Shown piece after piece: positions 36,256 to 47,055 of a stretch of DNA of 64,000 bases (positions are counted from its first letter, which is position 1; the number at the start of each line of letters is the position of its first letter). Position numbers and translations under genes: made by a program. The notes under the pieces were generated by a model, which saw nothing but the letters and a program-made list of their open reading frames with translations, was not told where the DNA came from and searched no databases. This stretch comes from Burkholderia sp. 8Y (GTDB taxonomy: Bacteria; Pseudomonadota; Gammaproteobacteria; Burkholderiales; Burkholderiaceae): NCBI RefSeq assembly GCF_902506145.1, contig NZ_LR733520.1, forward strand, positions 838,639 to 902,638. Direction: 5' to 3'.

Positions 36256-36338
36256 GCCGGCACGCGGCCAGTGCCCGAATCCGTGCGGGCGTGTGTTTTC
36301 GGCTGTTCTTAGAGCGTTCCTCACATCAGGAGACGAGC

Positions 36339-39032
<2,694 letters not shown>

Positions 39033-39111
39033 AGGCATCGCCCCCGAGCGTTGTGACGCAGCCTCTTTCCGAAGCGGAAAGAGGCCGCGTGCAACCCAGG
39101 AGACACTAATA

Positions 39112-40758
39112 ATGAGTCAAGCGATCGAAGTCAAAGTGCCGGACATCGGCGATTTCAAGGACATTCCCGTGATCGAAGTGCTGGTCAAGCCGGGCGATGT
39201 CGTTGAGCAGGAACAATCCCTCGTCACGCTGGAATCCGACAAGGCCACGATGGACGTGCCAAGTTCGTCAGCGGGCACGGTGAAGGAAGTCAAGGTCAAG
39301 GTGGGCGACAACGTCTCGGAAGGCACGCTCATCGTCGTGCTGGAAGGCGGCGGCGCGGCAGGGCCTTCTGCGCCCGCCAAGCAAGAAGCGCCCGCGCAAA
39401 CGCAGACGCAGTCGCAGCCTGCGCAGGCATCGGGCGGCGGCTCGGTCGACGTGAAGGTGCCGGATATCGGCGACTTCACGGACATTCCGATCATCGAGAT
39501 CGCCGTGAAGGTCGGGGATAAAGTCGAGAAGGAGCAGTCGCTCGTCACGCTCGAATCCGACAAGGCGACGATGGACGTGCCGAGCCCCGCCGCGGGCACG
39601 GTCAAGGAACTGAAGGTGAAGATCGGCGATACGGTGTCCGAAGGATCGCTGATTCTCGTGCTGGAAGGCGGCGAAGGTGGCGCAGGCGCGGCGCCGGCGT
39701 CAGCGGCGCCGAAGCAGGGAGCCGCGAAGCCGGTCGAAGCGCCGTCCGACGTGCCGGCGACGCCCGCGCCCGCGAAAGAAGCGCCGTCCGCGCTCGCGCA
39801 AGCGCCGGTGATGCCGGCCCGCGACGGCAACCGCACGTCGAGCCACGCATCGCCTTCGGTACGCAAGTTCGCACGCGAGCTGGGCGTGGATGTGACGCGC
39901 GTGAGCGGCACGGGTCCGAAGGGACGCATCACGCAGCAGGACGTCACCGCGTTCGTGAAGGGCGTGATGACGGGGCAGGGCAAGGCGGCCGCCGCAGCAG
40001 CGCCGGCAGGCGGTGGCGGCGGCGAGCTGGGCCTTCTGCCGTGGCCGAAGATCGATTTCACGAAGTTCGGTCCGGTCGATCCAAAGCCGCTGTCGCGCAT
40101 CAAGAAAATTTCGGGCGCGAACCTGCATCGCAACTGGGTCATGATTCCGCACGTCACGAACAACGACGAAGCGGACATCACCGAGCTGGAGGAGCTGCGC
40201 GTCAAGCTCAACAAGGAGCACGAGAAAGCGGGCGTGAAGTTCACGATGCTCGCGTTCGTCATCAAGGCCGTGGTCGCGGCGCTGAAGAAGTTCCCGACCT
40301 TCAACGCGAGCCTCGACGGCGACACGCTCGTCTTCAAGAAGTACTACAACGTTGGCTTCGCAGCCGATACGCCGAACGGCCTCGTCGTTCCCGTGATCCG
40401 CGATGCGGACAAGAAGGGCCTCGTCGATATCGCGAAGGAGATGGCCGAGCTGTCGAAGCTCGCCCGCGAAGGCAAGCTGAAGCCGGACCAGATGCAAGGC
40501 GGCTGCTTCTCGATCTCGTCGCTGGGCGGCATCGGCGGCACGCACTTCACGCCGATCATCAACGCGCCGGAAGTCGCGATCCTCGGGTTGTCGCGCGGCC
40601 AGCAGAAGCCGGTGTGGGACGGCAAGCAGTTCGTGCCGCGCCTCACGCTGCCGCTCTCGCTGTCGTACGACCATCGCGTGATCGACGGTGCGGAAGCTGC
40701 GCGCTTCAACGCTTATCTGTCGGCGATTCTGGCGGATTTCCGTCGCGTCATTCTTTGA
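39112..40758 (+). CDS. aceF: Dihydrolipoamide acetyltransferase (E2 of pyruvate dehydrogenase)
   Basis: A 548-residue E2 forming the core of the complex. Two lipoyl domains (about 2-78 and 119-195) each carry ESDKATMDVP, with lipoyl lysines Lys44 and Lys151. Ala/Pro linkers join them to the peripheral-subunit-binding domain (SPSVRKFARELGVDVTRV to GPKGRITQQDV). The catalytic domain ends with LSLSYDHRVIDGAEAARF, containing the His of the HxxxDG motif. Linker composition is rich in Ala, Pro and Gly. It begins 79 bases after aceE, with CAGGAGA ahead of the ATG. Confidence 0.97.
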   Translation: MSQAIEVKVPDIGDFKDIPVIEVLVKPGDVVEQEQSLVTLESDKATMDVPSSSAGTVKEVKVKVGDNVSEGTLIVVLEGGGAAGPSAPAKQEAPAQTQTQSQPAQASGGGSVDVKVPDIGDFTDIPIIEIAVKVGDKVEKEQSLVTLESDKATMDVPSPAAGTVKELKVKIGDTVSEGSLILVLEGGEGGAGAAPASAAPKQGAAKPVEAPSDVPATPAPAKEAPSALAQAPVMPARDGNRTSSHASPSVRKFARELGVDVTRVSGTGPKGRITQQDVTAFVKGVMTGQGKAAAAAAPAGGGGGELGLLPWPKIDFTKFGPVDPKPLSRIKKISGANLHRNWVMIPHVTNNDEADITELEELRVKLNKEHEKAGVKFTMLAFVIKAVVAALKKFPTFNASLDGDTLVFKKYYNVGFAADTPNGLVVPVIRDADKKGLVDIAKEMAELSKLAREGKLKPDQMQGGCFSISSLGGIGGTHFTPIINAPEVAILGLSRGQQKPVWDGKQFVPRLTLPLSLSYDHRVIDGAEAARFNAYLSAILADFRRVIL

Positions 40759-40869
40759 TCGTGGCGCGCGTTCGGGCTTGCCGGTCCGAACGCGCTGTCC
40801 AGCCGACGGCGGAACTGCGCGCGCCGTGATGCGCGTGCGGTTCCATCCGCTCTTCTCTTAGGGGACACC

Positions 40870-42957
40870 ATGAGTCTCGTCGAACTAAAAGTACCCGACA
40901 TCGGCGACTTCTCCGATGTCGATGTCATCGAAGTCAATATCCAGCCCGGCGACGTCATTGAAAAGGAACAGGGCGTCATCACGCTCGAAACCGACAAGGC
41001 CACGATGGAAGTGCCCGCCGACGTGGCCGGCACCATCAAGGAAGTGAAGGTCAAGCAGGGCGACAAGGTTTCGCAGGGCTCGGTCATCGCGATGGTCGAG
41101 ACGCAAGGCGCGGCGGCCGGGTCCGGCGCGCCCGCTGGCAGCGCGCCGAAGGAAGCGTCGACCGCGCAACCCGCTGCATCGGCGCCCGCTGCGTCGGGCG
41201 GCGGCACGCAGGACGTGAAGGTGCCGGATATCGGCGACTTCAAGGACATTCCGATTATCGAAATCCACGTGAAGGCGGGCGATACGGTCGAGAAGGAACA
41301 GTCGCTCGTCACGCTGGAATCCGACAAGGCCACGATGGACGTGCCTTCGCCCGCGGCCGGCACCGTGAAGGAACTGAAGGTGAAGGTCGGCGACAACGTC
41401 TCCGAAGGCACGCTGATCCTCACGCTCGAAGGACAGGGCGGCGGCACTACCTATGTCCCGACGAAGCCGACCGCCGCCGCGCCGCAACCGGCCGAGAAAG
41501 CGACCGCCGCACCCGCGCCGCAAGCGGGCAGCTTTTCCGGCTCGGCCGATGTCGAATGCGAGATGCTCGTGCTCGGCGCGGGTCCCGGGGGTTATTCTGC
41601 GGCGTTCCGTTCCGCCGACCTCGGCATGAAGACCGTGCTCGTCGAACGTTACTCGACGCTCGGCGGCGTGTGTCTGAATGTGGGCTGCATTCCGTCCAAG
41701 GCGCTTCTGCACACGGCGCTCGTCATGGATGAAACGCACGAACTCGCCGAACACGGCATCAGCTTCGGCAAGCCGACCATCGACCTCGACAAGCTGCGCG
41801 GTTTCAAGGAAGGCGTCGTCAAGAAGCTGACCGGCGGCCTCGCGGGCATGGCGAAGGCGCGCAAGGTGCAGGTGGTGACGGGCGTCGGCACGTTCGTCGA
41901 TCCGCATCACATGGAAGTGCAGGGCGCGGACGGCAAGAAGGTCGTCAAGTTCAAGAAGGCGATTATCGCGGCGGGCTCGCAGTCGGTGATGCTGCCGTTC
42001 TTCCCGAATGACCCGCGCGTCGTCGATTCGACCGGCGCGCTCGAACTGCGTCAGCTGCCCAAGCGCATGCTGGTGGTGGGCGGCGGCATCATCGGTCTGG
42101 AAATGGCGACGGTTTATTCGACGCTCGGCGCAGAGATCGATGTCGTCGAAATGCTCGACGGCCTCATGATGGGCGCGGACCGCGATCTCGTGAAGGTCTG
42201 GGAGAAGTTCAACGCCAAGCGTTTCGCCAACGTCATGCTGAAGACGAAGACCACGAAGGCCGAGGCGAAAGACGACGGCATCTACGTGACTTTCGAAGGC
42301 GAGAAGGCACCGGCGGAGCCGCAACGCTACGACCTCGTGCTGTTGTCGGTCGGCCGCACGCCGAACGGCGGCAAGATCGGCGCGGACAAGGCGGGCGTGG
42401 CGGTAACGGAGCGCGGCTTCATCAACGTCGACAAGCAGATGCGCACGAATGTGCCGCACATCTTCGCGATCGGCGATCTCGTCGGCCAGCCGATGCTCGC
42501 GCACAAGGCCGTGCATGAAGGCCACGTCGCGGCGGAAGCGGCGCACGGCGAGAAGGCGTACTTCGACGCGATGCAGATTCCGTCGGTGGCCTATACCGAT
42601 CCGGAAGTGGCGTGGGCCGGCAAGACCGAGGATCAGTGCAAGGCCGAAGGCATCAAGTATGGCCGTGCAGTGTTCCCGTGGGCCGCGTCGGGCCGCGCGA
42701 TCGCCAATGGCCGCGACGAGGGCTTCACCAAGCTGATCTTCGACGAAGAGACGCATCGTGTGATCGGCGGCGGCATTGTCGGATTGAACGCGGGCGATCT
42801 CATCAGCGAAGTGTGTCTCGCGATCGAGATGGGCGCGGACGCGACCGACATCGGCCGCACGATTCACCCGCACCCGACGCTTGGCGAGTCGATCGGCATG
42901 GCAGCCGAGCTGTACGAAGGCGTCTGTACGGATCTGCCGCCGCAGCGCAAGAAGTAA
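40870..42957 (+). CDS. lpdA: Dihydrolipoyl dehydrogenase with two N-terminal lipoyl domains
   Basis: A 695-residue E3. Two lipoyl domains come first (about 1-77, Lys43; about 115-193, Lys153), joined by Ala/Gly/Pro linkers. The flavoprotein begins near residue 232 with MLVLGAGPGGYSAAFRSADLG. The redox disulfide is in GGVCLNVGCIPSK, NAD binding in VVGGGIIGLEMATVYSTLG, the FAD-proximal FAIGDLVGQPMLAHKA follows, and the catalytic His is in HPHPTLGES. Betaproteobacterial PDH E3 enzymes often carry one lipoyl domain, giving about 590 residues; two is unusual. Domain 2 is nearly identical to AceF domain 2. AceF ends 111 bases upstream. Confidence 0.96.
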   Translation: MSLVELKVPDIGDFSDVDVIEVNIQPGDVIEKEQGVITLETDKATMEVPADVAGTIKEVKVKQGDKVSQGSVIAMVETQGAAAGSGAPAGSAPKEASTAQPAASAPAASGGGTQDVKVPDIGDFKDIPIIEIHVKAGDTVEKEQSLVTLESDKATMDVPSPAAGTVKELKVKVGDNVSEGTLILTLEGQGGGTTYVPTKPTAAAPQPAEKATAAPAPQAGSFSGSADVECEMLVLGAGPGGYSAAFRSADLGMKTVLVERYSTLGGVCLNVGCIPSKALLHTALVMDETHELAEHGISFGKPTIDLDKLRGFKEGVVKKLTGGLAGMAKARKVQVVTGVGTFVDPHHMEVQGADGKKVVKFKKAIIAAGSQSVMLPFFPNDPRVVDSTGALELRQLPKRMLVVGGGIIGLEMATVYSTLGAEIDVVEMLDGLMMGADRDLVKVWEKFNAKRFANVMLKTKTTKAEAKDDGIYVTFEGEKAPAEPQRYDLVLLSVGRTPNGGKIGADKAGVAVTERGFINVDKQMRTNVPHIFAIGDLVGQPMLAHKAVHEGHVAAEAAHGEKAYFDAMQIPSVAYTDPEVAWAGKTEDQCKAEGIKYGRAVFPWAASGRAIANGRDEGFTKLIFDEETHRVIGGGIVGLNAGDLISEVCLAIEMGADATDIGRTIHPHPTLGESIGMAAELYEGVCTDLPPQRKK

Positions 42958-42980
42958 GGCAGTCCGCCGTCAGAAGTGAG

Positions 42981-43017
42981 AAAGGCGCGTTTCCCTTGGC
43001 GGGGAACGCGCCTTTTT
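42981..43017 (+). terminator. Terminator after lpdA
   Basis: Stem AAAGGCGCGTTTCCC / GGGGAACGCGCCTTTTT with a TTGGC loop region, 24 bases after the lpdA stop. It ends the pyruvate dehydrogenase operon. Confidence 0.85.
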
Positions 43018-43054
43018 ACATGGCGTGGCCTTTTGGCGCGGCCAAAGAAAAACC

Positions 43055-43066
43055 CGGCCGGAGCCG
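43055..43066 (+). repeat. Left 12-bp target-site duplication (CGGCCGGAGCCG)
   Basis: Identical in sequence and orientation to 43502-43513, flanking the mini-IS exactly. A 12-bp duplication fits IS4-family elements, which commonly make 10-13 bp repeats. Confidence 0.85.
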
Positions 43067-43501
43067 TAATGCCGTTCAGTTAAGGTCTCTTTTGAGGACT
43101 CGAACGGTGTAGCGAAACGGTCGCGATTTGACGGCTCGAGCGCAACTGCGCCCGGGCCGTTTTTTATTGGGAAGCTGTTTGAGCCGCTCACGCAGGCGCT
43201 TGAGCAGCGCGGGGAGTTTGCCGTACGAGCGCGTCACGGCTGCCCATGTCATTTCGTACTGAATGGTGTGGAATGCGCGGATGAAGCTCAGGCGCTGCCA
43301 CCAGCCTGCACGGCAGCCTCGATCCATTCGTACGGCAGATGCTGGCCCAGCCGTCCCCATTCGAGCGGCGGCTGTGATTCGACCAGAAGGCGCAGATCAT
43401 CAACCAGCATGGCGATGCTAGTTAACACCGCCGCGCCCGGTTTACAACTACTTTGCGCCGAAAAGAAAAATGCCGTTCAGTCGCTTAACTGAACGGCATT
43501 A
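43067..43501 (-). mobile_element. Internally deleted IS4-family element (435 bp, MITE-like)
   Basis: Bounded by perfect 18-bp terminal inverted repeats TAATGCCGTTCAGTTAAG (43067-43084, and inverted at 43484-43501) and by 12-bp direct repeats. An additional inverted copy of AATGCCGTTCAG at 43469-43480 makes the right end a hairpin. The interior codes on the minus strand for the first 40 and last about 65 residues of an IS4-type transposase; the catalytic DDE centre is gone. It cannot move by itself, but its intact ends could be used by a full-length relative elsewhere in the genome. Confidence 0.88.
43076..43410 (-). pseudogene. IS4-type transposase remnant, N- and C-terminus joined by deletion
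   Basis: The minus-strand ATG at 43408-43410 opens MLVDDLRLLVESQPPLEWGR followed by LGQHLPYEWIEAAVQAGGSA, the N-terminus typical of IS4 transposases, and stops at 43288-43290. Near 43298, in another frame, the sequence continues as the transposase C-terminus: LSFIRAFHTIQYEMTWAAVT, then LPALLKRLRERLKQLP, ending RYTVRVLKRDLN at 43076. About three quarters of the expected protein is missing, including all catalytic residues, and the junction is out of frame. Confidence 0.82.
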
Positions 43502-43513
43502 CGGCCGGAGCCG
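43502..43513 (+). repeat. Right 12-bp target-site duplication (CGGCCGGAGCCG)
   Basis: Matches 43055-43066. With the element and one copy removed, the flanks rejoin as AAAACCCGGC-CGGA-GCCGGGTTTT, a perfect terminator hairpin, showing that the insertion split a terminator between lpdA and phaP. Confidence 0.85.
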
Positions 43514-43555
43514 GGTTTTCGCACAACGGTACAGCTTAAGACAGTCGATTCAGAC

Positions 43556-44134
43556 TTAGGCAACCGTCGGACGCTTCGCGACGCGGGCAGCTTGTTCCGT
43601 CGCTTGCGTGGCAGCCTTCGTCGCGGCCGTGGCGGCTGCGTTGAAGTTGCTTTCGGCGATTTCGACAGCTTGCTTCGTTGCCTTGTGAACCGTCTCGTAC
43701 GTCGTGTTGGCGGCGGTGATGGCCGACTTCATCACGGCGACGGCCGTTTCCGAACCAGCGGGCGCGTTCTTCGCGACGTTGTCGACGAGTGCCTGCACCT
43801 TGCGGTTCTGCTCTTCGTATTGCGCTTCAGCGACACGGGCGAACTCGGCTTGCGTGGCCGATGCGATTTCATACAGGTGACGGCCGTACGACAGCACCTT
43901 TTCCGCGACCGGCTGCGTCAGGCTGGCCTGCAGCGCGAGCAGTTCTTGCGCGTCCTTCACGGACAGCGCGCGCTGGGCGTTTTCCTGGCCTTCGGCGAGC
44001 GTCGACTTGACGACTTGCAGATTCAGTTCAACGAGCTTTTCCACGCCTTCGAACGCCTTGTTCGTCAGGCCGAAGAGGGCGTCGAAATTGGCTTTCTGTG
44101 CAGCGGCGATTTGTTCGGGGGTCAACAGGGTCAT
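43556..44134 (-). CDS. phaP: Phasin family protein (PHA granule-associated)
   Basis: A 192-residue phasin. It starts [20 protein letters not shown], followed by [20 protein letters not shown], the diagnostic Phasin_2 N-terminus, and ends in an Ala/Thr-rich helix region. Phasins coat polyhydroxyalkanoate granules and control their number and size. The protein is almost entirely predicted amphipathic helix with no Cys or Trp. AGGAG lies seven bases before the ATG. A strong promoter is found about 105 bases upstream. Its original downstream terminator has been split by the mini-IS. Confidence 0.95.
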   Translation of the reverse strand: MTLLTPEQIAAAQKANFDALFGLTNKAFEGVEKLVELNLQVVKSTLAEGQENAQRALSVKDAQELLALQASLTQPVAEKVLSYGRHLYEIASATQAEFARVAEAQYEEQNRKVQALVDNVAKNAPAGSETAVAVMKSAITAANTTYETVHKATKQAVEIAESNFNAAATAATKAATQATEQAARVAKRPTVA

Positions 44135-44183
44135 CTCAGGCTCCTGATAGCCGACCCATCATGGCGGGTCGTGGCTTGGTTAT

Positions 44184-44198
44184 GCAGCGAAATGCTGC
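44184..44198. promoter_or_regulatory. Dyad GCAGC-N5-GCTGC in the phaP leader
   Basis: Perfect five-base arms, 50 bases upstream of the phaP ATG and about 36-50 bases into the predicted transcript. It is a candidate binding site for the PHA-responsive repressor PhaR, whose gene is not in this window; this is inference from position only. Confidence 0.4.
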
Positions 44199-44240
44199 TA
44201 GCTGGTGCTACTTCTATTGGTGCGTCGCAACATGAAGCCC

Positions 44241-44268
44241 ATTTTAGAGATATTCCTAGTGATGTCAA
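44241..44268 (-). promoter_or_regulatory. Strong sigma-70 promoter of phaP
   Basis: On the minus strand TTGACA (44263-44268), 16-bp spacer, TAAAAT (44241-44246). Both hexamers are near consensus, in keeping with the abundance of phasins. The palindrome GTGCATTGCAC lies ten bases upstream of the -35 (44278-44288). Confidence 0.75.
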
Positions 44269-44277
44269 GCACTTTTT

Positions 44278-44288
44278 GTGCATTGCAC
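44278..44288. promoter_or_regulatory. Palindrome GTGCA-T-TGCAC beside the phaP promoter
   Basis: An 11-bp perfect palindrome just upstream of the phaP -35 hexamer. Possible operator; no protein assigned. Confidence 0.4.
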
Positions 44289-44434
44289 CATCGGCGGGAA
44301 GATGTGAGTAATCATGGGCTTAAGTAAATGAATGCCGTCGTGCGCGCCGGCGCTGCGGGAAAGCCCTTGCACCGCTTTGAAGCCGCGAAAGACATGCGCG
44401 ATCGACATCGGTGCGAGTCGCTACGCGCCGTCTG

Positions 44435-44466
44435 ATAGGACGATTCTTGCGAGCGTCCTATTTTTA
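44435..44466 (+). terminator. Orphan terminator between phaP and pbpG
   Basis: Stem ATAGGACG / CGTCCTAT with an 11-base loop and a TTTTT run on the plus strand. No recognised plus-strand gene precedes it. A 35-codon frame (44328-44435) ends at the hairpin but has no clear ribosome-binding site. The rest of 44289-44780 shows no gene. Confidence 0.6.
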
Positions 44467-44780
44467 AGACGTCGCCGTACACCAAATTGTCGTAGAACCG
44501 TTAACATTTCGACTGTTGATCCGACGCACATCAATCAGCGCCGTGACGCTCCGCCTGTATCGGGCGATTTCGGGCGGCCGCTGCGCTCATTCATCAAGTC
44601 AGCACTCAAGTTTCAGAATTTTTTGCCGACAACGCGTGAGTCGTCTCGTACAAAAGCGCGTTCATGGCGGCATCGGTCTGCGGAAAGCGATCGTTTTTTC
44701 CGATCGCGATTCGCGATGACGCAGAAACAAGCAATCAACGCTTACAACTCGGTTTAACGAGTGCCGATAAGTGCTTAATA

Positions 44781-44809
44781 TTGCTTAAATTTCGCAGCTT
44801 CACTACACT
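44781..44809 (+). promoter_or_regulatory. Sigma-70 promoter of pbpG
   Basis: TTGCTT (44781-44786), 17-bp spacer, TACACT (44804-44809). Predicted start near 44816 gives a leader of about 28 bases to the pbpG ATG. Confidence 0.65.
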
Positions 44810-44843
44810 TGGCGGTACTCTCCAGCCGCCCAACAAAACACTA

Positions 44844-46022
44844 ATGAAAACCGAAATGTTTTCGTCGCTAAAGGTGGTGCACGGCGTGGCATTGCGCTCG
44901 GCTTTGTCCCTCGCCGTATCACTGGCTGTAGCGACTTCGTTTGCAGCGGCTCCGGCTGAAGCCCTTGCCAAATCCGTCACCGTCAACAAGCACGTCAAGA
45001 AGTCTTCCACCGAAGAAAAGAGCGCGAGGCCCGCTCGCGTCGCGAAGTCCGGCAAAGCCGCGCGCCCGGCGAAAGTTGCCGCAGGCGCCGACGACGAGGA
45101 CGCGCCGAAGGTTTCCCACAAGCGTCGCGTGAACTATCGGATGGACCCGCACGCGCGCCGCGCCGCGGTGCATGCGGTGGCGTATCAGCCGCGCGCCACG
45201 TCGGTCGGTCAGGCGTTCGGGCTGCATGAAACGGCGGACAGTCTCGCGCTCCGTTCGAGCGTGGCCTATGTGATCGATCAGGACACGTCCGAGACGCTCT
45301 TCGACAAGAACTCGCGCGCCGTCGTGCCGATCGCGTCCATCACGAAGCTGATGACGGCCATGGTTGTGCTCGATTCGCACATGCCGCTCACCGACGAAAT
45401 CGCGGTGACGGACGAAGACCGCGATTACGAGAAGTACACGGGCTCGCGGCTTTCCGTGGGTTCGGTGCTGAACCGCGAAGACATGCTGCATATCGCGCTG
45501 ATGGCTTCCGAAAACCGCGCGGCCGCCGCGCTCTCGCGCTATTACCCGGGCGGGCGTCCGGCGTTCATCGCCGCGATGAATGCGAAGGCGAAGGCGCTCG
45601 GCATGACCGACACGCACTTCGAGAATTCGACGGGACTGACGAGCCTCAACGTGTCGAGCGCGCGTGACCTCGTCAAGATGGTGAACGCGGCGTACCAGTA
45701 TCCGCTGATCCGCAAGTTCTCCACGGACCGCAGCTACGACGTGTTCACTGGCAAGCGCACGCTCGCCTACAACAGCACGAATGCGCTGGTGCGCAACGCG
45801 TCGTGGGACATCGGCTTGCAGAAGACGGGCTTCATCAACGAAGCGGGCGAATGCCTCGTCATGCAGGCGAACGTGCATGGCCGGCCGGTCATCATCGTGT
45901 TGCTGGACTCGTACGGCAAGTATTCGCGTTTCGCCGACGCGACCCGCCTGCGTTCCTACCTCGATACGCTCGGCGAGCCGCGCATCATGAGCGCGGACAT
46001 GGGTGGCGGCGCGAACCCCTGA
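44844..46022 (+). CDS. pbpG: D-alanyl-D-alanine endopeptidase (PBP7-type)
   Basis: A 392-residue periplasmic penicillin-binding protein of peptidase family S11. The signal peptide ends near AAAPAEALA. A Lys/Ala/Arg-rich linker of about 100 residues follows, longer than in E. coli PBP7. The catalytic domain has SITK (Ser165, Lys168), SEN (222-224) and KTG (327-329), all intact. It cleaves D-Ala-meso-DAP cross-links in peptidoglycan. No C-terminal amphipathic membrane anchor is apparent. A terminator follows. Confidence 0.93.
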   Translation: MKTEMFSSLKVVHGVALRSALSLAVSLAVATSFAAAPAEALAKSVTVNKHVKKSSTEEKSARPARVAKSGKAARPAKVAAGADDEDAPKVSHKRRVNYRMDPHARRAAVHAVAYQPRATSVGQAFGLHETADSLALRSSVAYVIDQDTSETLFDKNSRAVVPIASITKLMTAMVVLDSHMPLTDEIAVTDEDRDYEKYTGSRLSVGSVLNREDMLHIALMASENRAAAALSRYYPGGRPAFIAAMNAKAKALGMTDTHFENSTGLTSLNVSSARDLVKMVNAAYQYPLIRKFSTDRSYDVFTGKRTLAYNSTNALVRNASWDIGLQKTGFINEAGECLVMQANVHGRPVIIVLLDSYGKYSRFADATRLRSYLDTLGEPRIMSADMGGGANP

Positions 46023-46057
46023 TCGCCTGGGCTCAATGAGCGCAGTCACCGGCAAAA

Positions 46058-46097
46058 CAAAAGCCGGATTCGTCGAACGACGAATCCGGCTTTTTCC
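46058..46097. terminator. Bidirectional terminator after pbpG
   Basis: Long perfect stem AAAAGCCGGATTCGTCG / CGACGAATCCGGCTTTTT with an AA-centred loop, between the convergent pbpG and iclR-family genes. Confidence 0.9.
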
Positions 46098-46118
46098 TTT
46101 GCTAAGCCGTTAGCGCCC

Positions 46119-46922
46119 TTATCGCTGCGGCTGATGCGCTTCGCCCGGCTGCGCTTCGTGATACCCGAGCGACCGCGAAATTTCCAGCGCGGTATGGCTC
46201 AGTTGCTTCAGCCAGGCGTCCTGAAGCCGGTCGGCCGGCGCTGAAAGCGACAAACCGGCGACGAGGCGCCCGGTGTCGTCGTAGATGCCTGCCGCGATGC
46301 AGCGCACGCCCAACTCCAGTTCTTCGTTGTCGCGAGCGCACGACTGCTGCCGCACGAATGACAGCTCGCGTTCGAGCTTGGCGAGATCGGTGATGCTGTT
46401 CTGCGTGTGGCCCGAAAGACCCGTACGCATGGCGTAAGCGCGCACGCGGGCGGCCTCGTCGGCGGCGAGAAAGAGCTTGCCGACCGATGTCAGATGCAGC
46501 GGCGCGCGCCCGCCGATCGCCCGAACGACCTGCATGCCGGAGCGTTCCGAATACGCGCGCTCGATATAGACGATCTCATCGCCCTGACGCACGGAAAGAT
46601 TGACGGTCTGCCCGGTCTGACGGTGCAACTCGCGCATCGGCGACATTGCCGCTTCGCGCACGGACAGCCGCGCCTTCACGAGATTGCCGAGTTCGAGCAG
46701 GCGCATGCCGAGCCGGTAGGTGCCCGGGTCCGAGCGGTCAACCAGCCGGCACACCACCATGTCGTTGAGGATCCGGTGCGCGGTGGAAGGGTGCAGACCG
46801 GTGTTATGCGAGAGTTCCTTCAGGCTCACCGGATCGGTGTGATCGGCGAGGGCGTCGAGCAGGCTCATCATGCGCTCGATAACCTGAATGGATGTCTTTG
46901 ATTCCGGGTTCGTATCGCTCAT
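46119..46922 (-). CDS. IclR-family transcriptional regulator
   Basis: A 267-residue regulator. The N-terminal winged helix has VSLKELSHNTGLHPSTAHRIL as recognition region, followed by the IclR effector domain (GMRLLELGNLV, INLSV-like VNLSVRQGDEIVYIERAYS, GRAPLHLTSVGKLFLA, GVRCIAAGIYDDTGRLVAGLSLSAP seen in parts). It is divergent from lutA across 133 bases, so control of the lactate operon is a reasonable guess. The ATG chosen gives MSDTNPESKTSIQVIERMMSLLDAL in two parts; no strong Shine-Dalgarno is seen, and the frame extends upstream without good sequence. Confidence 0.88.
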   Translation of the reverse strand: MSDTNPESKTSIQVIERMMSLLDALADHTDPVSLKELSHNTGLHPSTAHRILNDMVVCRLVDRSDPGTYRLGMRLLELGNLVKARLSVREAAMSPMRELHRQTGQTVNLSVRQGDEIVYIERAYSERSGMQVVRAIGGRAPLHLTSVGKLFLAADEAARVRAYAMRTGLSGHTQNSITDLAKLERELSFVRQQSCARDNEELELGVRCIAAGIYDDTGRLVAGLSLSAPADRLQDAWLKQLSHTALEISRSLGYHEAQPGEAHQPQR

Positions 46923-47055
46923 CGTTCGAATCGGTTGATGCGTCAAACAGCGGAACCGCGATTGTATCTCATAATGTGAAAAGCCGGCATATTCGAAACC
47001 GTCGGGGTTTGGCGGATAATCGACGCGCTTCGCACTAACACAACAAGGAAACGCC

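Noticed and set aside
44328..44435. 35-codon frame ending at the orphan terminator
   Set aside because: No ribosome-binding site and no signal-like or domain-like sequence; kept only as part of the small-RNA question.
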